The notes: generated by a model from the sequence alone, not told the origin. DNA of 64,000 nucleotides from an uncultured Aquimarina sp. (GCA_947498785.1 CANMLS010000002.1:124001-188000); one strand, 5' to 3'; shown: positions 1 to 10,277, numbered from the stretch's first letter. Translations and numbers: made by a program.

Positions 1-2
1 TA

Positions 3-710
3 AAATCAGTAAATCCTCAATTTTTACAAAATTTCACTACAACTTTAGAACATCTTAAGCAAAGTAATGATTTTATTAAAAGTCAAGTATCTCGATTAAA
101 AAAGGAATTGTTTGAAATTGATGAAACGGATTGTATAAAAATACCAATACATAGATTGCGTGAATTTGGAAACCCAAGAACATGCCTTTATTTTTTGTTA
201 AAACCATACGGATTTAAAGCTTGGGCTGATATTGAGAAAATGATAGTAGCCCAATCAGGAAAACAAGTGTTTTCTGAGACACATAGATTAGTAAAAGATC
301 GTGCTTATCTATTGTTAAGCCCTATATCTGAAGAGATTTCTGATCGCACTTATAAAATTTCTGAAGCAGAAAACATGTTGATGATCCCTTCTGGAACAAT
401 AAAATTTAAGATTGTAGAAGAAATATCAGAAGTAGATCTTAAAACTATTTATGTAGATAAAGAAAAGTTAAAGTACCCTTTATCTGTAAGGAAATGGAAA
501 GAAGGCGACTATTTTTACCCACTTGGGATGAAGGGTAAGAAAAAGTTGAGTAAATATTTTAAAGATGAAAAACTATCCTTACTTGCCAAGGAAAGAGTAT
601 GGTTATTATGCTCTGGAAAAGAAATTGTCTGGATTATAAATTATAGAGCAGATAATAGATTTAAAATAATACCCCAAACTAAACAACTACTAAAAATTAC
701 AATAACCTGA
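3..710 (+). CDS. tilS: tRNA(Ile)-lysidine synthase TilS, C-terminal part
   Basis: The reading frame is open from the first bases of the window, so the gene starts upstream and the N-terminal ATP-pyrophosphatase domain is missing here. What remains is the C-terminal half, with the hallmark segment RKWKEGDYFYPLGMKGKKK followed by LSKYFKDEKLS, which is typical of the TilS C-terminal substrate-binding domain. In known members TilS converts cytidine 34 of the minor tRNA-Ile to lysidine so that it reads AUA. The stop codon overlaps the start of the next gene by one base (TGATG), so the two are probably co-transcribed. The partial status is due to the window edge, not decay. Confidence 0.88.
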   Translation, partial: KSVNPQFLQNFTTTLEHLKQSNDFIKSQVSRLKKELFEIDETDCIKIPIHRLREFGNPRTCLYFLLKPYGFKAWADIEKMIVAQSGKQVFSETHRLVKDRAYLLLSPISEEISDRTYKISEAENMLMIPSGTIKFKIVEEISEVDLKTIYVDKEKLKYPLSVRKWKEGDYFYPLGMKGKKKLSKYFKDEKLSLLAKERVWLLCSGKEIVWIINYRADNRFKIIPQTKQLLKITIT

Positions 711-2692
711 TGCGTTACTTCTTAATTTTATTGACCACATTATTATTTTCGACAACACTTTTTTCTCAAACACTTGACCCTATTAAATGGAAAGCTAGTG
801 TAGAAAAAGAATCAGATGATTCTTATACTTTGTATTTTGAAGCCTCTCTTGATAAAGGTTGGCATCTGTACTCACAAAATGAGGCCGAATCAGATGAAAT
901 AGCACCAACACCAACAGAATTTGCATACAATAATACTCCAGAGACATATGAACTTATTGGTGAGACTGTAGAACCAAAAGGAATAGAAAAATACGATAAT
1001 ATATTCGAGATGAATGTTAAGTATTTTGAAGATAAAGTTACATTTTCTCAAAAGATAAAGCGTACCGATAAAAATCTAAAATCTATTAAAGCAGAGGTAT
1101 TCTTTTCTGTCTGCGATGACGAGAAATGTCTGGCGCCAGAGACTATAGAATTTGATATCAATCTTACTGGTGAAGCGTCAGAAAACAAAGGAGATTTATC
1201 AGCGATAACATCAGAAGATCAAAATAAATCAGAAGCATTACATATTGATATTAAAGGTAAAGATGTTTTTCCTTCAGAAGGAGTAGAAAAGAAAAGCTAT
1301 TTTAATATATTTATTTTAGGTTTTTTAGGCGGATTAATAGCATTGTTAACTCCTTGTGTATTTCCTATGATACCACTTACGGTATCCTTTTTTACTAAAG
1401 GAGCAAAAAATCGTAAAAAAGGGCTGTTTAATGCGGCACTTTATGGATTCTTTATCTTTTTTATTTACGTACTTCTAAGTCTACCATTTCATCTTTTAGA
1501 CTCCGTAGACCCAGAAATATTGAATAATATTTCAACAAACGTTACACTTAATATTATCTTTTTTGTCGTTTTTATTGTTTTTTCAATATCCTTTTTTGGG
1601 TATTTTGAAATCACATTACCAGCATCTTGGAGTACAAAATTAGATAACAAAGCTACAAGTATAGGAGGAGTAGTGGGTATCTTTTTTATGGCGCTTACGT
1701 TAGCATTGGTTTCATTTTCATGTACTGGTCCAATCTTGGGATCCCTATTAGGAGGTTCTCTTAGTAGTGATGGTGGAGCAATGCAACTAAGTTTTGGAAT
1801 GGGAGGTTTTGGATTAGCACTAGCATTACCATTTGCATTATTTGCATTATTTCCTAATTGGTTAAATTCATTACCAAAAAGTGGAGGTTGGCTAAATTCT
1901 GTAAAAGTTGTTCTTGGATTTATAGAACTTGCATTAGCATTCAAATTTTTATCCAATGCCGATCTTGTAGAACATTGGGGAGTTTTAAAACGTGAAGTAT
2001 TTATAGCAATTTGGATATTAGTAGGAATTGGAATGGTTTTATATCTTTTTGGAAAAATACGTTTTCCACATGATAGTCCAATACAAAAATTAAGTACAGG
2101 CAGAAAAACACTAGGAATACTAACTTTGGTTTTTGTTTTGTATTTAATACCCGGACTAACTAATACTGCATATGCTAATTTAAAACTACTTAGTGGTTTT
2201 CCACCACCATTATTTTATAGTATTTATGAGAAAGAAACACATGGTCCTTTAGGTTTAAATGCCTATACAGATTTTGAAGAAGGGGTTAAGGCTGCAAAAG
2301 CTCAGAATAAACCGATCATCGTTGATTTTACAGGCTGGGCTTGTGTAAATTGTCGTAAGATGGAAGAGCAAGTATGGAGCTATCCTGAAGTAATAGATAT
2401 TCTTAAAAACAAATATGTATTGATTTCATTATATGTAGATGATCGTAAAGAATTACCACAAGAATCTCAATTCAAATTTTTAAAACCTGATGGAAGAGTC
2501 AAAAATATTAAAACTATAGGCGATAAATGGGCAACTTTCCAAACCTTAAATTTTCAGAATAATTCTCAACCTTACTATGTCTTACTAGATACTGATATGA
2601 CACTTCTTAACCATACCACAGCATATACTCCAGATGCAAATGAATATCTTGAGTGGCTCCAAGCAGGGTTAGATAATAGTAATAAAAGATAG
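710..2692 (+). CDS. dsbD: Protein-disulfide reductase, DsbD type
   Basis: A 660-residue inner-membrane protein with the three-part DsbD layout. After a signal peptide (about residues 1-19) comes a periplasmic domain with the pair C135/C140 (CDDEKC). A multi-helix membrane domain follows (about 200-500) with C216 in LTPCVFP and C338 in SFSCTG, the two membrane cysteines that carry electrons. The C-terminal thioredoxin-like domain has C545/C548 in WACVNC. In known members this protein moves reducing power from cytoplasmic thioredoxin to periplasmic thiol proteins such as cytochrome c maturation factors. All expected redox cysteines are present, so it should be active. It overlaps tilS by one base. 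Confidence 0.9.
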   Translation: MRYFLILLTTLLFSTTLFSQTLDPIKWKASVEKESDDSYTLYFEASLDKGWHLYSQNEAESDEIAPTPTEFAYNNTPETYELIGETVEPKGIEKYDNIFEMNVKYFEDKVTFSQKIKRTDKNLKSIKAEVFFSVCDDEKCLAPETIEFDINLTGEASENKGDLSAITSEDQNKSEALHIDIKGKDVFPSEGVEKKSYFNIFILGFLGGLIALLTPCVFPMIPLTVSFFTKGAKNRKKGLFNAALYGFFIFFIYVLLSLPFHLLDSVDPEILNNISTNVTLNIIFFVVFIVFSISFFGYFEITLPASWSTKLDNKATSIGGVVGIFFMALTLALVSFSCTGPILGSLLGGSLSSDGGAMQLSFGMGGFGLALALPFALFALFPNWLNSLPKSGGWLNSVKVVLGFIELALAFKFLSNADLVEHWGVLKREVFIAIWILVGIGMVLYLFGKIRFPHDSPIQKLSTGRKTLGILTLVFVLYLIPGLTNTAYANLKLLSGFPPPLFYSIYEKETHGPLGLNAYTDFEEGVKAAKAQNKPIIVDFTGWACVNCRKMEEQVWSYPEVIDILKNKYVLISLYVDDRKELPQESQFKFLKPDGRVKNIKTIGDKWATFQTLNFQNNSQPYYVLLDTDMTLLNHTTAYTPDANEYLEWLQAGLDNSNKR

Positions 2693-2782
2693 ATATTTTT
2701 TAGCGTTTAAGATTTTTGTTAAATAAAATGTAAGGATTTGATATATCATCGACTTCTTATGTAGTATTAAAACAAATAATCT

Positions 2783-3421
2783 ATGTCGGTTGAAAGGATA
2801 GAGCTTTCTCAATGTTTTCCTTTTATTGAAAAAGAACTTGAAGATGAAATTATTTCTTCGAGTACATTTAAAATCATTCCCAAAGGTAAATATGTTGTAA
2901 AACAAGGAAGTTATATGAATTTTTTACCGATCATTCTGGATGGTTTAATTAAAATGTATGCACAAGAGGATCAGGTAGAGTTTCTACTATACTATATCCG
3001 TCCAAATGAGTGTTGTATTCTTAGTTTTAATAATTTGTTTAATCAAGAAGCAATTCGTTTTTCTGCTATAACAGAAGAGGATACAAAGATTCTTTGTTTA
3101 CCTATGAAAAAGGTAAAAGAATGGTTTGTAAAATATCCGTCTTTTACTAGAATTATATTGAAAAATTTTCAACGTAATTATGAAGATTTACTTAATACAA
3201 CAAAGCAAGTTGTATGTTATAAAATTGAAGACCGATTAGTAAATTATTTGAATGAAAAGGCAAAACATCAAAATTGTAATATGATTAAGGTATCTCACAA
3301 GCAAATAGCGTCAGATTTAGGAACTTCAAGAGAAGTGATATCAAGGATTACCAAAAAATTACAATCAACAAGTTTATTGATTCAACATAAAAGACATATT
3401 GAACTTATAGTTAGTAATTAG
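2783..3421 (+). CDS. Crp/Fnr family transcription regulator
   Basis: A 212-residue protein with an N-terminal cyclic-nucleotide-binding-like beta-barrel (about 25-115), a dimerisation helix and a C-terminal winged helix (about 150-205). The recognition region reads KQIASDLGTSREVISRITKK, as in Crp/Fnr proteins. There is no N-terminal cysteine cluster like that of Fnr, so it does not look like an iron-sulfur oxygen sensor; the effector is unknown. It stands alone, 90 bp after dsbD. Its targets cannot be read from the window. Confidence 0.85.
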   Translation: MSVERIELSQCFPFIEKELEDEIISSSTFKIIPKGKYVVKQGSYMNFLPIILDGLIKMYAQEDQVEFLLYYIRPNECCILSFNNLFNQEAIRFSAITEEDTKILCLPMKKVKEWFVKYPSFTRIILKNFQRNYEDLLNTTKQVVCYKIEDRLVNYLNEKAKHQNCNMIKVSHKQIASDLGTSREVISRITKKLQSTSLLIQHKRHIELIVSN

Positions 3422-3644
3422 ATGTAAAAAATAATAGCTAGTATATAAAAAAACGAGATATAAAACCATGCTTTTTTAGCACTGATTTTGTGTTCTGCTT
3501 TTTAACATAAATAATTGATGTTCAGTATATTGGGTATGGTTTTTTTAATCTTTTTTTAACGTATTTCAGTAACTTTTGTCACCAAACTTATTGGTTTTGT
3601 GGTTTTACATTTGTATCAAATAAAAGAATAAAATATTAGAAATC

Positions 3645-6005
3645 ATGAAAAAGAAATTTACGTATTTAATCATGGCCATGATCGTTTTTGCTTCATGCAG
3701 CGATGATGATGATGTAGCAACACCAGATGGTGGATCAACAGAAATAGATGTGGTACTAAACGAAGTAAAGTATCAAGGAACAGATTGGGTTGAAATCTTT
3801 AACAAAGGAACAGAAGAAGCAGATATTAGTGATTACTGGTTATGCCTTGGCCCCGGAACTTATGTACAATTGGGTAACGTTACTCCTTTAAGTGGAACTA
3901 CAACAATTCCTGTAGGAGGATATTTGGTAGTACCTTATGAACTTAATGACACTAGTGGAGGTCTAGGATTATATGCAACCGATCAGTTTACAAGTTCAGA
4001 TGCCATTGTAGATTTTGTTCAATATGGAGCAGCAGGAAGTGCAAGAGAAAATGTAGCCGTTGCAGCAGGAATATGGACCCAAGGAGAATTTGTACCAACA
4101 GTAAATAGCGAAGATAATAGTATTGTGTTTGATGGAGATGGTAATGGTGCTGCCAATTGGGCAGAAACAACAACAGCTACTCCAGGAGCAGAAAATACAC
4201 TTACAATGCCCAACAATGATGTACGTTCTATTGTGATTAATGAAGTTAATTATGGAGAAGGTAAACAAATAGAATTATGGAATAATGGTACGGTCACCGT
4301 AGATTTAGCACCATATTGGTTATGTCTTGGACCAGGAAGATATGTACAAATAGAAAATGCTACTGTAATTAGTGGTACGGCACAATTAGCCGCTGGAGAA
4401 TTTTTGGTGGTAAATTGGGATCAATTAGGAGATAGTGAAGGCTTAGGGTTGTATTCTTCTAACAGTTTTGCAAGTGCAGATGCAATAATTGATTTTGTAC
4501 AATGGGGAGCAGCAGGAAGTGCAAGAGAAAATGTAGCAGTAACCGCAGGAATCTGGACTCAGGGAGAATTTGTACAATCCGTAAGATTACCTAGCTATAG
4601 TATTGCATATGACGGAGAAGGAAACGCCGCTTCTGATTGGTCTGAAACGATTAATCCGACATTCGGAATGGGAAATGCGACTCCTATCAACAGCACTACA
4701 TTTTCTATAACCATTAAAAATACAATTAACTATCTTAATGTGCATACCTTTACTACTCCTGTTGGAGCTGGAAGTCCAGGTCCATTAGCAACTAATAATG
4801 CACAGTATCAAATATCTTTTAAAGCAGTTCCTGGAACCAAATTTACACCAGTAACTATGATGGGAAATAGTAATGACTGGTTCCTTGCTCCAACAAATCT
4901 TGACGGAATTGATTTATTTCCCGGGGGTACAGCACTTAATGGTGTAGATATTGCAGATCAACTTTCTTTATACGACTTAGGAACAGAGGCAGATGGTGAT
5001 CCAGCTACTTTTCCACCAGCAGGAACTAATGTAGGTCCAGCAGATCCAAATACATCGGTACGGTTGGTATCTGGTAGAGGTACAGGGGAGATATACATGA
5101 CTGCAGTATTGGACTATGCGTCAGGAGGAGCAAATGAAGCAGGAACATTTACTTTAACTATTACAGCAATTAATACTCCAGATGTGGGTATGCCGGCTAG
5201 TCAGAATAATGGATTTGTAATTACTCCAGGAATAGTAGTATTGCATGCTCAACCAGAACCATTATTTACTTTGGGAGATGTAGATAGAGGAGTAGGTCTC
5301 GAAAGTATTGCAGAAGATGGTATGCCAGAAACATTATATAATTGGTTTACAGAAACAGGCTCTCAAGGAACACCGTTACGGTTATCATCTTCATTGACAC
5401 CTTTCTCTCCAGCCTTTATATATGCCTTTAATACAGAAAGAGATCCATGGTTTGCACAAGGAGATGCAGCAAAAGGAGCAAGTGGTTTAGAAGAAATAGC
5501 AGAAGATGGAAATAGAATGGTGGCTTATAATTACTTAAAAGACTTTGGAATCCCAGTTGCTTTATCTACAGAAAATGGACCAATTGGCCCAGGTGGATCT
5601 TATACGTTTACAATTGAAGTACCACAAGGACAAAATTATAAACTTGGATTCGGGACTATGTTTGTACAATCTAATGATTGGTTCATAAGTAACAATAATG
5701 TTGGTTTAACATTATTCAATGTAGATGGAACAGCTTTTTCTGGTAATAGTATAAGTTCTAATACATACCTGTATGATGCAGGAACAGAAGAAGACCAGCC
5801 AGTTGGATTTGGAGATGATCAAGTAATGAATCAAGGATCTGATAATATAGGAGCAGCAGATGCAAATACCACGATTAGAAGAGTATCATCATTAGATGAT
5901 GTACAGTTTGGTAAAGGTGTGATTAATAGCGCTCCAGGGGTAACTTGGTCAGGAGATCCTAGAGGAGGATACAATATAATAGATATAAATATCCAACCCC
6001 AATAA
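3645..6005 (+). CDS. Lipoprotein with two lamin-tail-like and two spondin-like domains
   Basis: A 786-residue protein with a lipoprotein signal (FASC, Cys about residue 18) followed by an Asp run. Residues about 32-170 and 190-330 are two near-copies of one domain (NEVKYQGTDWVEIFNKGTEE; WLCLGPGTYVQLG in copy 1, WLCLGPGRYVQIE in copy 2), resembling the bacterial lamin-tail domain. Residues about 350-530 and 640-770 each carry the Spondin_N pattern (MGNSNDWFLAPTN..DGIDLF, then LYDLGTE and a GPADPNT tail; second copy MFVQSNDWFISNNNVGLTLF). Lamin-tail and spondin domains are associated with extracellular adhesion or calcium binding, so an adhesion role is an inference. A -7-like box TACATTTG is at 3606-3613, and a terminator follows the gene. 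Confidence 0.78.
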   Translation: MKKKFTYLIMAMIVFASCSDDDDVATPDGGSTEIDVVLNEVKYQGTDWVEIFNKGTEEADISDYWLCLGPGTYVQLGNVTPLSGTTTIPVGGYLVVPYELNDTSGGLGLYATDQFTSSDAIVDFVQYGAAGSARENVAVAAGIWTQGEFVPTVNSEDNSIVFDGDGNGAANWAETTTATPGAENTLTMPNNDVRSIVINEVNYGEGKQIELWNNGTVTVDLAPYWLCLGPGRYVQIENATVISGTAQLAAGEFLVVNWDQLGDSEGLGLYSSNSFASADAIIDFVQWGAAGSARENVAVTAGIWTQGEFVQSVRLPSYSIAYDGEGNAASDWSETINPTFGMGNATPINSTTFSITIKNTINYLNVHTFTTPVGAGSPGPLATNNAQYQISFKAVPGTKFTPVTMMGNSNDWFLAPTNLDGIDLFPGGTALNGVDIADQLSLYDLGTEADGDPATFPPAGTNVGPADPNTSVRLVSGRGTGEIYMTAVLDYASGGANEAGTFTLTITAINTPDVGMPASQNNGFVITPGIVVLHAQPEPLFTLGDVDRGVGLESIAEDGMPETLYNWFTETGSQGTPLRLSSSLTPFSPAFIYAFNTERDPWFAQGDAAKGASGLEEIAEDGNRMVAYNYLKDFGIPVALSTENGPIGPGGSYTFTIEVPQGQNYKLGFGTMFVQSNDWFISNNNVGLTLFNVDGTAFSGNSISSNTYLYDAGTEEDQPVGFGDDQVMNQGSDNIGAADANTTIRRVSSLDDVQFGKGVINSAPGVTWSGDPRGGYNIIDINIQPQ

Positions 6006-6067
6006 GATATTTTCTTAGAACTAAACTGTTTATATTTGGGGTATAAATGCACGTAAACTAAGATGAT

Positions 6068-6100
6068 AAGCCTTTGAATTTGTATTCAAGGGCTTTTTTT
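6068..6100 (+). terminator. Rho-independent terminator of the spondin-domain gene
   Basis: A 12-bp stem (AAGCCTTTGAAT pairing with ATTCAAGGGCTT, one G-T pair) with a 4-base loop runs into a T tract. It lies about 60 bp past the stop at 6005. Confidence 0.85.
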
Positions 6101-6396
6101 ACAGAATCAAAAAAGTTTAAACCCGTTTTTATGTATTAGAACTTCGTGATGAAGCTTTGAAATACCATAGATACTGATGTTTTCTTAATTTCTGCATAGT
6201 ACCGTTATGGTGAAATTAAGAAATATAGTGAAGCGCTAGTATTTGCAGTAGTTCAAAGATGTAATAGATTTTTTAATGCATAATGCGAGTTAAACCAACT
6301 TTATTGGCTATACTTCCTTTGGTGTTAAAATCTCCTTAAAACTATCTCGCCACAACTCCAATTTTTTATCTTCATCCATAAACTAAACTTAAACCA
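6101..6396. other. Intergenic region with one inverted repeat
   Basis: Apart from a perfect 12-bp inverted repeat (TTTCTTAATTTC at 6181-6192 and its complement at 6212-6223, with a further CATA/TATG pair inside the loop) I see no gene. There is no T tract after the repeat, so it is not an obvious terminator. A 23-codon minus-strand frame (6308-6379) exists but has no support. Confidence 0.5.
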
Positions 6397-8247
6397 ATGC
6401 GATCAGTCAGATTTATTCTTTTAAGAAGCATATGCTTTTTTTATTTTATTACTGGGTTTTCTCAGGAAACTGCACTTTACGATGTAAAGAGTCAGTACAC
6501 AAAGCAAGAAGTAGATATTGTTATGAGAGATGGGGTCAAGCTCCATACTACAATTTATTCACCAAAGGATACGTCCAAAAAGTATCCTATTTTAATGCAA
6601 AGAACCCCGTATAGCTCTAAGCCGTATGGAGAAGACAAGTTTAGGTCCACAATAGGTCCAAACCAATTTCTTATGAAGGAGGGTAATATTATTGTATATC
6701 AAGATGTCAGAGGGCGCTGGATGAGTGAAGGAGTATATGATAATATGAGAGCATACATTCCTAATAAAAAGGGAAAACAAATTGATGAAGCCAGTGATAC
6801 ATATGATACCATAGATTGGCTGGTCAAAAATGTAGCTAATAATAACAAAAAAGTAGGAGTTTGGGGTATCTCTTACCCAGGGTTTTATGCAACATACTCT
6901 TTGCTAGATGCGCATCCTGCTCTTAAGGCTGTATCGCCACAAGCATGTATCGGAGATTTCTTTTTTGATGACTTTCACCATAATGGAGCTTATTTGTTAA
7001 GCTATTGGAGAGTTACCTCCTTATTTGGTCATGAAAAAACAAAACCAACATCAGAAGCTTGGTATAAGTTTGCAGAATTGCCAAGCAAAGATCAATATCA
7101 GTTTTTCTTAGATGCTGGTCCTTTAAGTAATTTGGATACTTATTATAAGGAAGATAACGTATTTTGGACTCAGTTGAAAGAACATCCCAATTATGATGAA
7201 TTTTGGAAAAAAAGAGGGATTATTCAACATTTAGAAAAGATAAAACCCGCTGTAATGGTTGTTGGAGGATTATTTGATGCAGAGGATTTATACGGACCTT
7301 TTGAAACTTATGAAAATATAGAAAAGCGAAGCGATAATTATAATATTATGGTTTTTGGCCCTTGGAGTCATGGGGATTGGGCAAGAACCAAAAAACGTCA
7401 GGCAGTAAGTAATGTATATTTTGGAGATGATCTTTCTCTTGATTATCAAAAAAATGTAGAAACTAAGTTTTTTAACCATTTTCTTAAAGGTGCTGCAGAC
7501 GGAAAAACAGATTTGCCAGAAATTCAAATTTTTGATACAGGAAAAAAAGAGTGGAATTCTTTTGAAAAATGGCCACCTTCAAATACAGAAAAAAAGACTT
7601 TATATCTTTCTGGGAAAGGTAAGTTATCAAATACATCAACAGAAGGTGATACAGAATTTATTAGTGATCCCCAAAAGCCGGTTCCGTATTCAGAGGATAT
7701 TAAAATGGTATTCACACCAAGAAAATATATGGCAGATGATCAACGCTTTGCAGCTAGACGTCCCGATGTATTAGTTTTTGAAACCCCTGTTCTTACAGAA
7801 GATATGACATTATCTGGAGAAGTTTTGGCAAAGTTAAAAGTAGCTACTACAGGTACAGATGCCGATTGGGTGGTAAAACTGGTAGATGTTTATCCTAATG
7901 ATATTGAAGATACAGAAGAAACCCAGAAATATCTTAAAATGGCAAACTACCATATGATGGTCCGTAGTGAAGTAATGAGAGGACGCTTTAGAAATGATTT
8001 TAGCAAACCAGAACCATTTGTACCAAATCAAAAAACTAATGTCAATATCAAATTACAAGATATACATCATACATTCAAAAAAGGACATAAAATTCAGGTT
8101 CAGGTTCAGAGTACATGGTTTCCTTTGATAGATCTAAACCCGCAGACATACGTTCCTAATATCTTTAAGGCAAAAGCTTCAGACTTTACTAAGCAAACTC
8201 ATAAAGTATTTTATGATTCTTCAATAGAAATCTCAATTTTAAAATAA
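6397..8247 (+). CDS. CocE/NonD family hydrolase (Xaa-Pro dipeptidyl-peptidase S15-like)
   Basis: A 616-residue secreted enzyme with an N-terminal signal peptide (about 1-22). It has the alpha/beta-hydrolase core of the S15/CocE family: nucleophile Ser159 in GISYPG, an acidic residue in GGLFDAED (D294 or D297), and His325 in GPWSHGDW. A C-terminal jelly-roll domain (about 400-610) is typical of the family. Relatives are alpha-amino-acid ester hydrolases, glutaryl-7-ACA acylases and X-Pro dipeptidyl-peptidases, so the substrate is probably an ester or peptide, but it cannot be named. The gene ends 25 bp before a second peptidase-like gene on the same strand, which suggests an operon for periplasmic peptide processing. 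Confidence 0.87.
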   Translation: MRSVRFILLRSICFFYFITGFSQETALYDVKSQYTKQEVDIVMRDGVKLHTTIYSPKDTSKKYPILMQRTPYSSKPYGEDKFRSTIGPNQFLMKEGNIIVYQDVRGRWMSEGVYDNMRAYIPNKKGKQIDEASDTYDTIDWLVKNVANNNKKVGVWGISYPGFYATYSLLDAHPALKAVSPQACIGDFFFDDFHHNGAYLLSYWRVTSLFGHEKTKPTSEAWYKFAELPSKDQYQFFLDAGPLSNLDTYYKEDNVFWTQLKEHPNYDEFWKKRGIIQHLEKIKPAVMVVGGLFDAEDLYGPFETYENIEKRSDNYNIMVFGPWSHGDWARTKKRQAVSNVYFGDDLSLDYQKNVETKFFNHFLKGAADGKTDLPEIQIFDTGKKEWNSFEKWPPSNTEKKTLYLSGKGKLSNTSTEGDTEFISDPQKPVPYSEDIKMVFTPRKYMADDQRFAARRPDVLVFETPVLTEDMTLSGEVLAKLKVATTGTDADWVVKLVDVYPNDIEDTEETQKYLKMANYHMMVRSEVMRGRFRNDFSKPEPFVPNQKTNVNIKLQDIHHTFKKGHKIQVQVQSTWFPLIDLNPQTYVPNIFKAKASDFTKQTHKVFYDSSIEISILK

Positions 8248-8272
8248 CTAATTAATCTTAAATAACGACAAT

Positions 8273-10144
8273 ATGAATAAATTGAAATTCAGTGTGTTAC
8301 TGTTTTCTTCGCTTTTTATAGTAATTGGTTGTAAACAAGAAACAAAAGAATCAGAAATAGATGTGGCTTCTTCAGAAAAAATGATTCAAGAACATTCTAA
8401 ACGTCTAAATGATTGGTTCCAAGCGCAATTCAAGGAAGAGATAGATAATTCTCCTATGAGGCAAACGTATTTAGGAATAAAAACAGATTATGGAAAATGG
8501 GATGATATCTCATCCAAGAAGGATGTAGAAGATTTGGAACGAGCAAAAAAGAGACTTGCATTTTTGAAGGATTCTATTGATGTCTCTAAACTCAATGCTG
8601 CAACTACGCTTAGTTATAAGTTGATGAAACAGAATCTAGAGAATGAGATAGATGATTTTAAATACCGTTTTTATGATTATCCAGTAAATCAAATGCATGG
8701 GATGCAGGCAGAGATACCTGCTTTTATGATTAACATGCACCAGATAGAAAATAAAAATGATGCAGAAGCTTACATCTCTAGATTAAATGGTATGGATGAG
8801 ATGTTTGCGCAGGCCATAGAAAATATGAAGATCAGAGAAAAAAATGGAATCCTTCCTCCAAAATTTGTATTTGCCAAAGTTCTGGATGATAGTCGTAATA
8901 TAATAGCAGGACAACCATTTGATAAATCTAATAAAGAAAGTACATTGTTTTCTGATTTTAAGGGCAAACTCCAAAAAATTGAAATCACTACCGAAGAGCG
9001 CCAAGAATTAATAGCCAATGCAAAAAAAGCATTGTTAGAAGGTGTAAAACCAGCTTTTGATAACCTGATTGCATTACTAAGTGATCAACAAAAAAGAGCA
9101 ACAACAGATGATGGAGTATGGAAGTTTCCAAAAGGAGATGCATTTTATAATAATGCTTTACAACGAACTACAACAACTAACATGACTGCAGAGCAGATTC
9201 ATGAACTTGGTTTAAAAGAAGTAGAACGTATTCATAATGAAATGCGTGATATTATGAAACAAGTTAAGTATGAAGGGACTTTAAAGGATTTCTTTACCTA
9301 TATGAAAGAAGATTCAAAATTCTATTTTACAAACGACGATGCTGGAAAAGAGGCTTATCTTAAAAAAGCTGTTGAGTTAATAGATACAATGAAATCAAGA
9401 ATGGACAAACTTTTTATTACCAAACCCAAAGCAGATATTACGGTAAAAGCAGTCGAATCTTTTAGAGAAAAAAGTGCAGGAAAAGCCTTTTATCAAAGAG
9501 GTACTCCTGATGGATCAAGATCAGGAACATACTATGCGAATCTATATGATATGACAGCGATGCCAAAATATCAAATGGAAGCTTTGGCGTATCATGAAGG
9601 TATTCCTGGCCATCATATGCAAATTTCTATAGCTCAGGAACTACAAGGTATACCCAATTTTAGAAAATTTGGCGGATATACTGCTTATGTAGAAGGTTGG
9701 GGCTTGTATAATGAGTTATTGCCCAAAGAAATTGGAATGTATAGCGATCCTTACTCAGATTTTGGTAGACTAGCAATGGAACTTTGGAGAGCATGCAGAT
9801 TAGTAGTAGATACAGGAATTCATAGTAAAAAGTGGAGTAGGGAGCAAGGGATTAAGTACTATACAGATAATACTCCAAATGCAGAGAGCGATGCTATAAA
9901 AATGGTAGAAAGGCATATCGTGATGCCAAGTCAGGCAACAGCTTACAAAATAGGAATGAATAAAATCCTTGAACTACGTGAGAATGCAAAGAAAAAACTT
10001 GAGGATAAATTTGATATACGAGAGTTTCATGATGTAGTATTAACTAATGGCCCCGTGCCACTTACGATATTAGAAGAATTGGTAGAACAATGGATTGTAA
10101 GTAAAGAAACCAAAGAAACTCCAAAAGAAGAAGTAGGTTCTTAA
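8273..10144 (+). CDS. DUF885 family putative metallopeptidase, lipoprotein
   Basis: A 623-residue protein whose signal ends in a lipobox (VIGC, Cys about residue 20). The DUF885 signature YHEGIPGHHMQ lies at about residues 440-450, giving an HExxxGHH zinc-binding-like motif with H441, E442, H447 and H448. DUF885 proteins are annotated as M2/M32-like metallopeptidases, but the substrate is not established. Acting in the periplasm or at the outer membrane is inferred from the lipobox. It probably shares a transcript with the upstream CocE-type hydrolase, and a strong terminator follows. Confidence 0.87.
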   Translation: MNKLKFSVLLFSSLFIVIGCKQETKESEIDVASSEKMIQEHSKRLNDWFQAQFKEEIDNSPMRQTYLGIKTDYGKWDDISSKKDVEDLERAKKRLAFLKDSIDVSKLNAATTLSYKLMKQNLENEIDDFKYRFYDYPVNQMHGMQAEIPAFMINMHQIENKNDAEAYISRLNGMDEMFAQAIENMKIREKNGILPPKFVFAKVLDDSRNIIAGQPFDKSNKESTLFSDFKGKLQKIEITTEERQELIANAKKALLEGVKPAFDNLIALLSDQQKRATTDDGVWKFPKGDAFYNNALQRTTTTNMTAEQIHELGLKEVERIHNEMRDIMKQVKYEGTLKDFFTYMKEDSKFYFTNDDAGKEAYLKKAVELIDTMKSRMDKLFITKPKADITVKAVESFREKSAGKAFYQRGTPDGSRSGTYYANLYDMTAMPKYQMEALAYHEGIPGHHMQISIAQELQGIPNFRKFGGYTAYVEGWGLYNELLPKEIGMYSDPYSDFGRLAMELWRACRLVVDTGIHSKKWSREQGIKYYTDNTPNAESDAIKMVERHIVMPSQATAYKIGMNKILELRENAKKKLEDKFDIREFHDVVLTNGPVPLTILEELVEQWIVSKETKETPKEEVGS

Positions 10145-10170
10145 AAAAAAATACCAGAAAAAAGTATAAG

Positions 10171-10203
10171 ATCTCATAAGATTAACCATCTTGTGAGATT
10201 TTT
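10171..10203 (+). terminator. Terminator after the DUF885 gene
   Basis: A 12-bp stem (ATCTCATAAGAT with ATCTTGTGAGAT, one G-T pair), a 5-base loop and then a T run. It is 26 bp past the stop codon. Confidence 0.85.
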
Positions 10204-10277
10204 ACTTTTAAGATTATTATACGTTTAAATTGGTATTATATATGTAAATGTTTCTTAAGTAAAAATTTCAAACATCT

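Noticed and set aside
3461..3553. Terminator between the Crp gene and the lipoprotein gene (AAAACCAT / ATGGTTTT)
   Set aside because: The arms are about 65 bp apart, so a stable terminator hairpin is unlikely.
3988..4268. Three overlapping minus-strand frames inside the lipoprotein gene
   Set aside because: Shadows of a repeat-containing coding sequence with strong codon signal on the plus strand.
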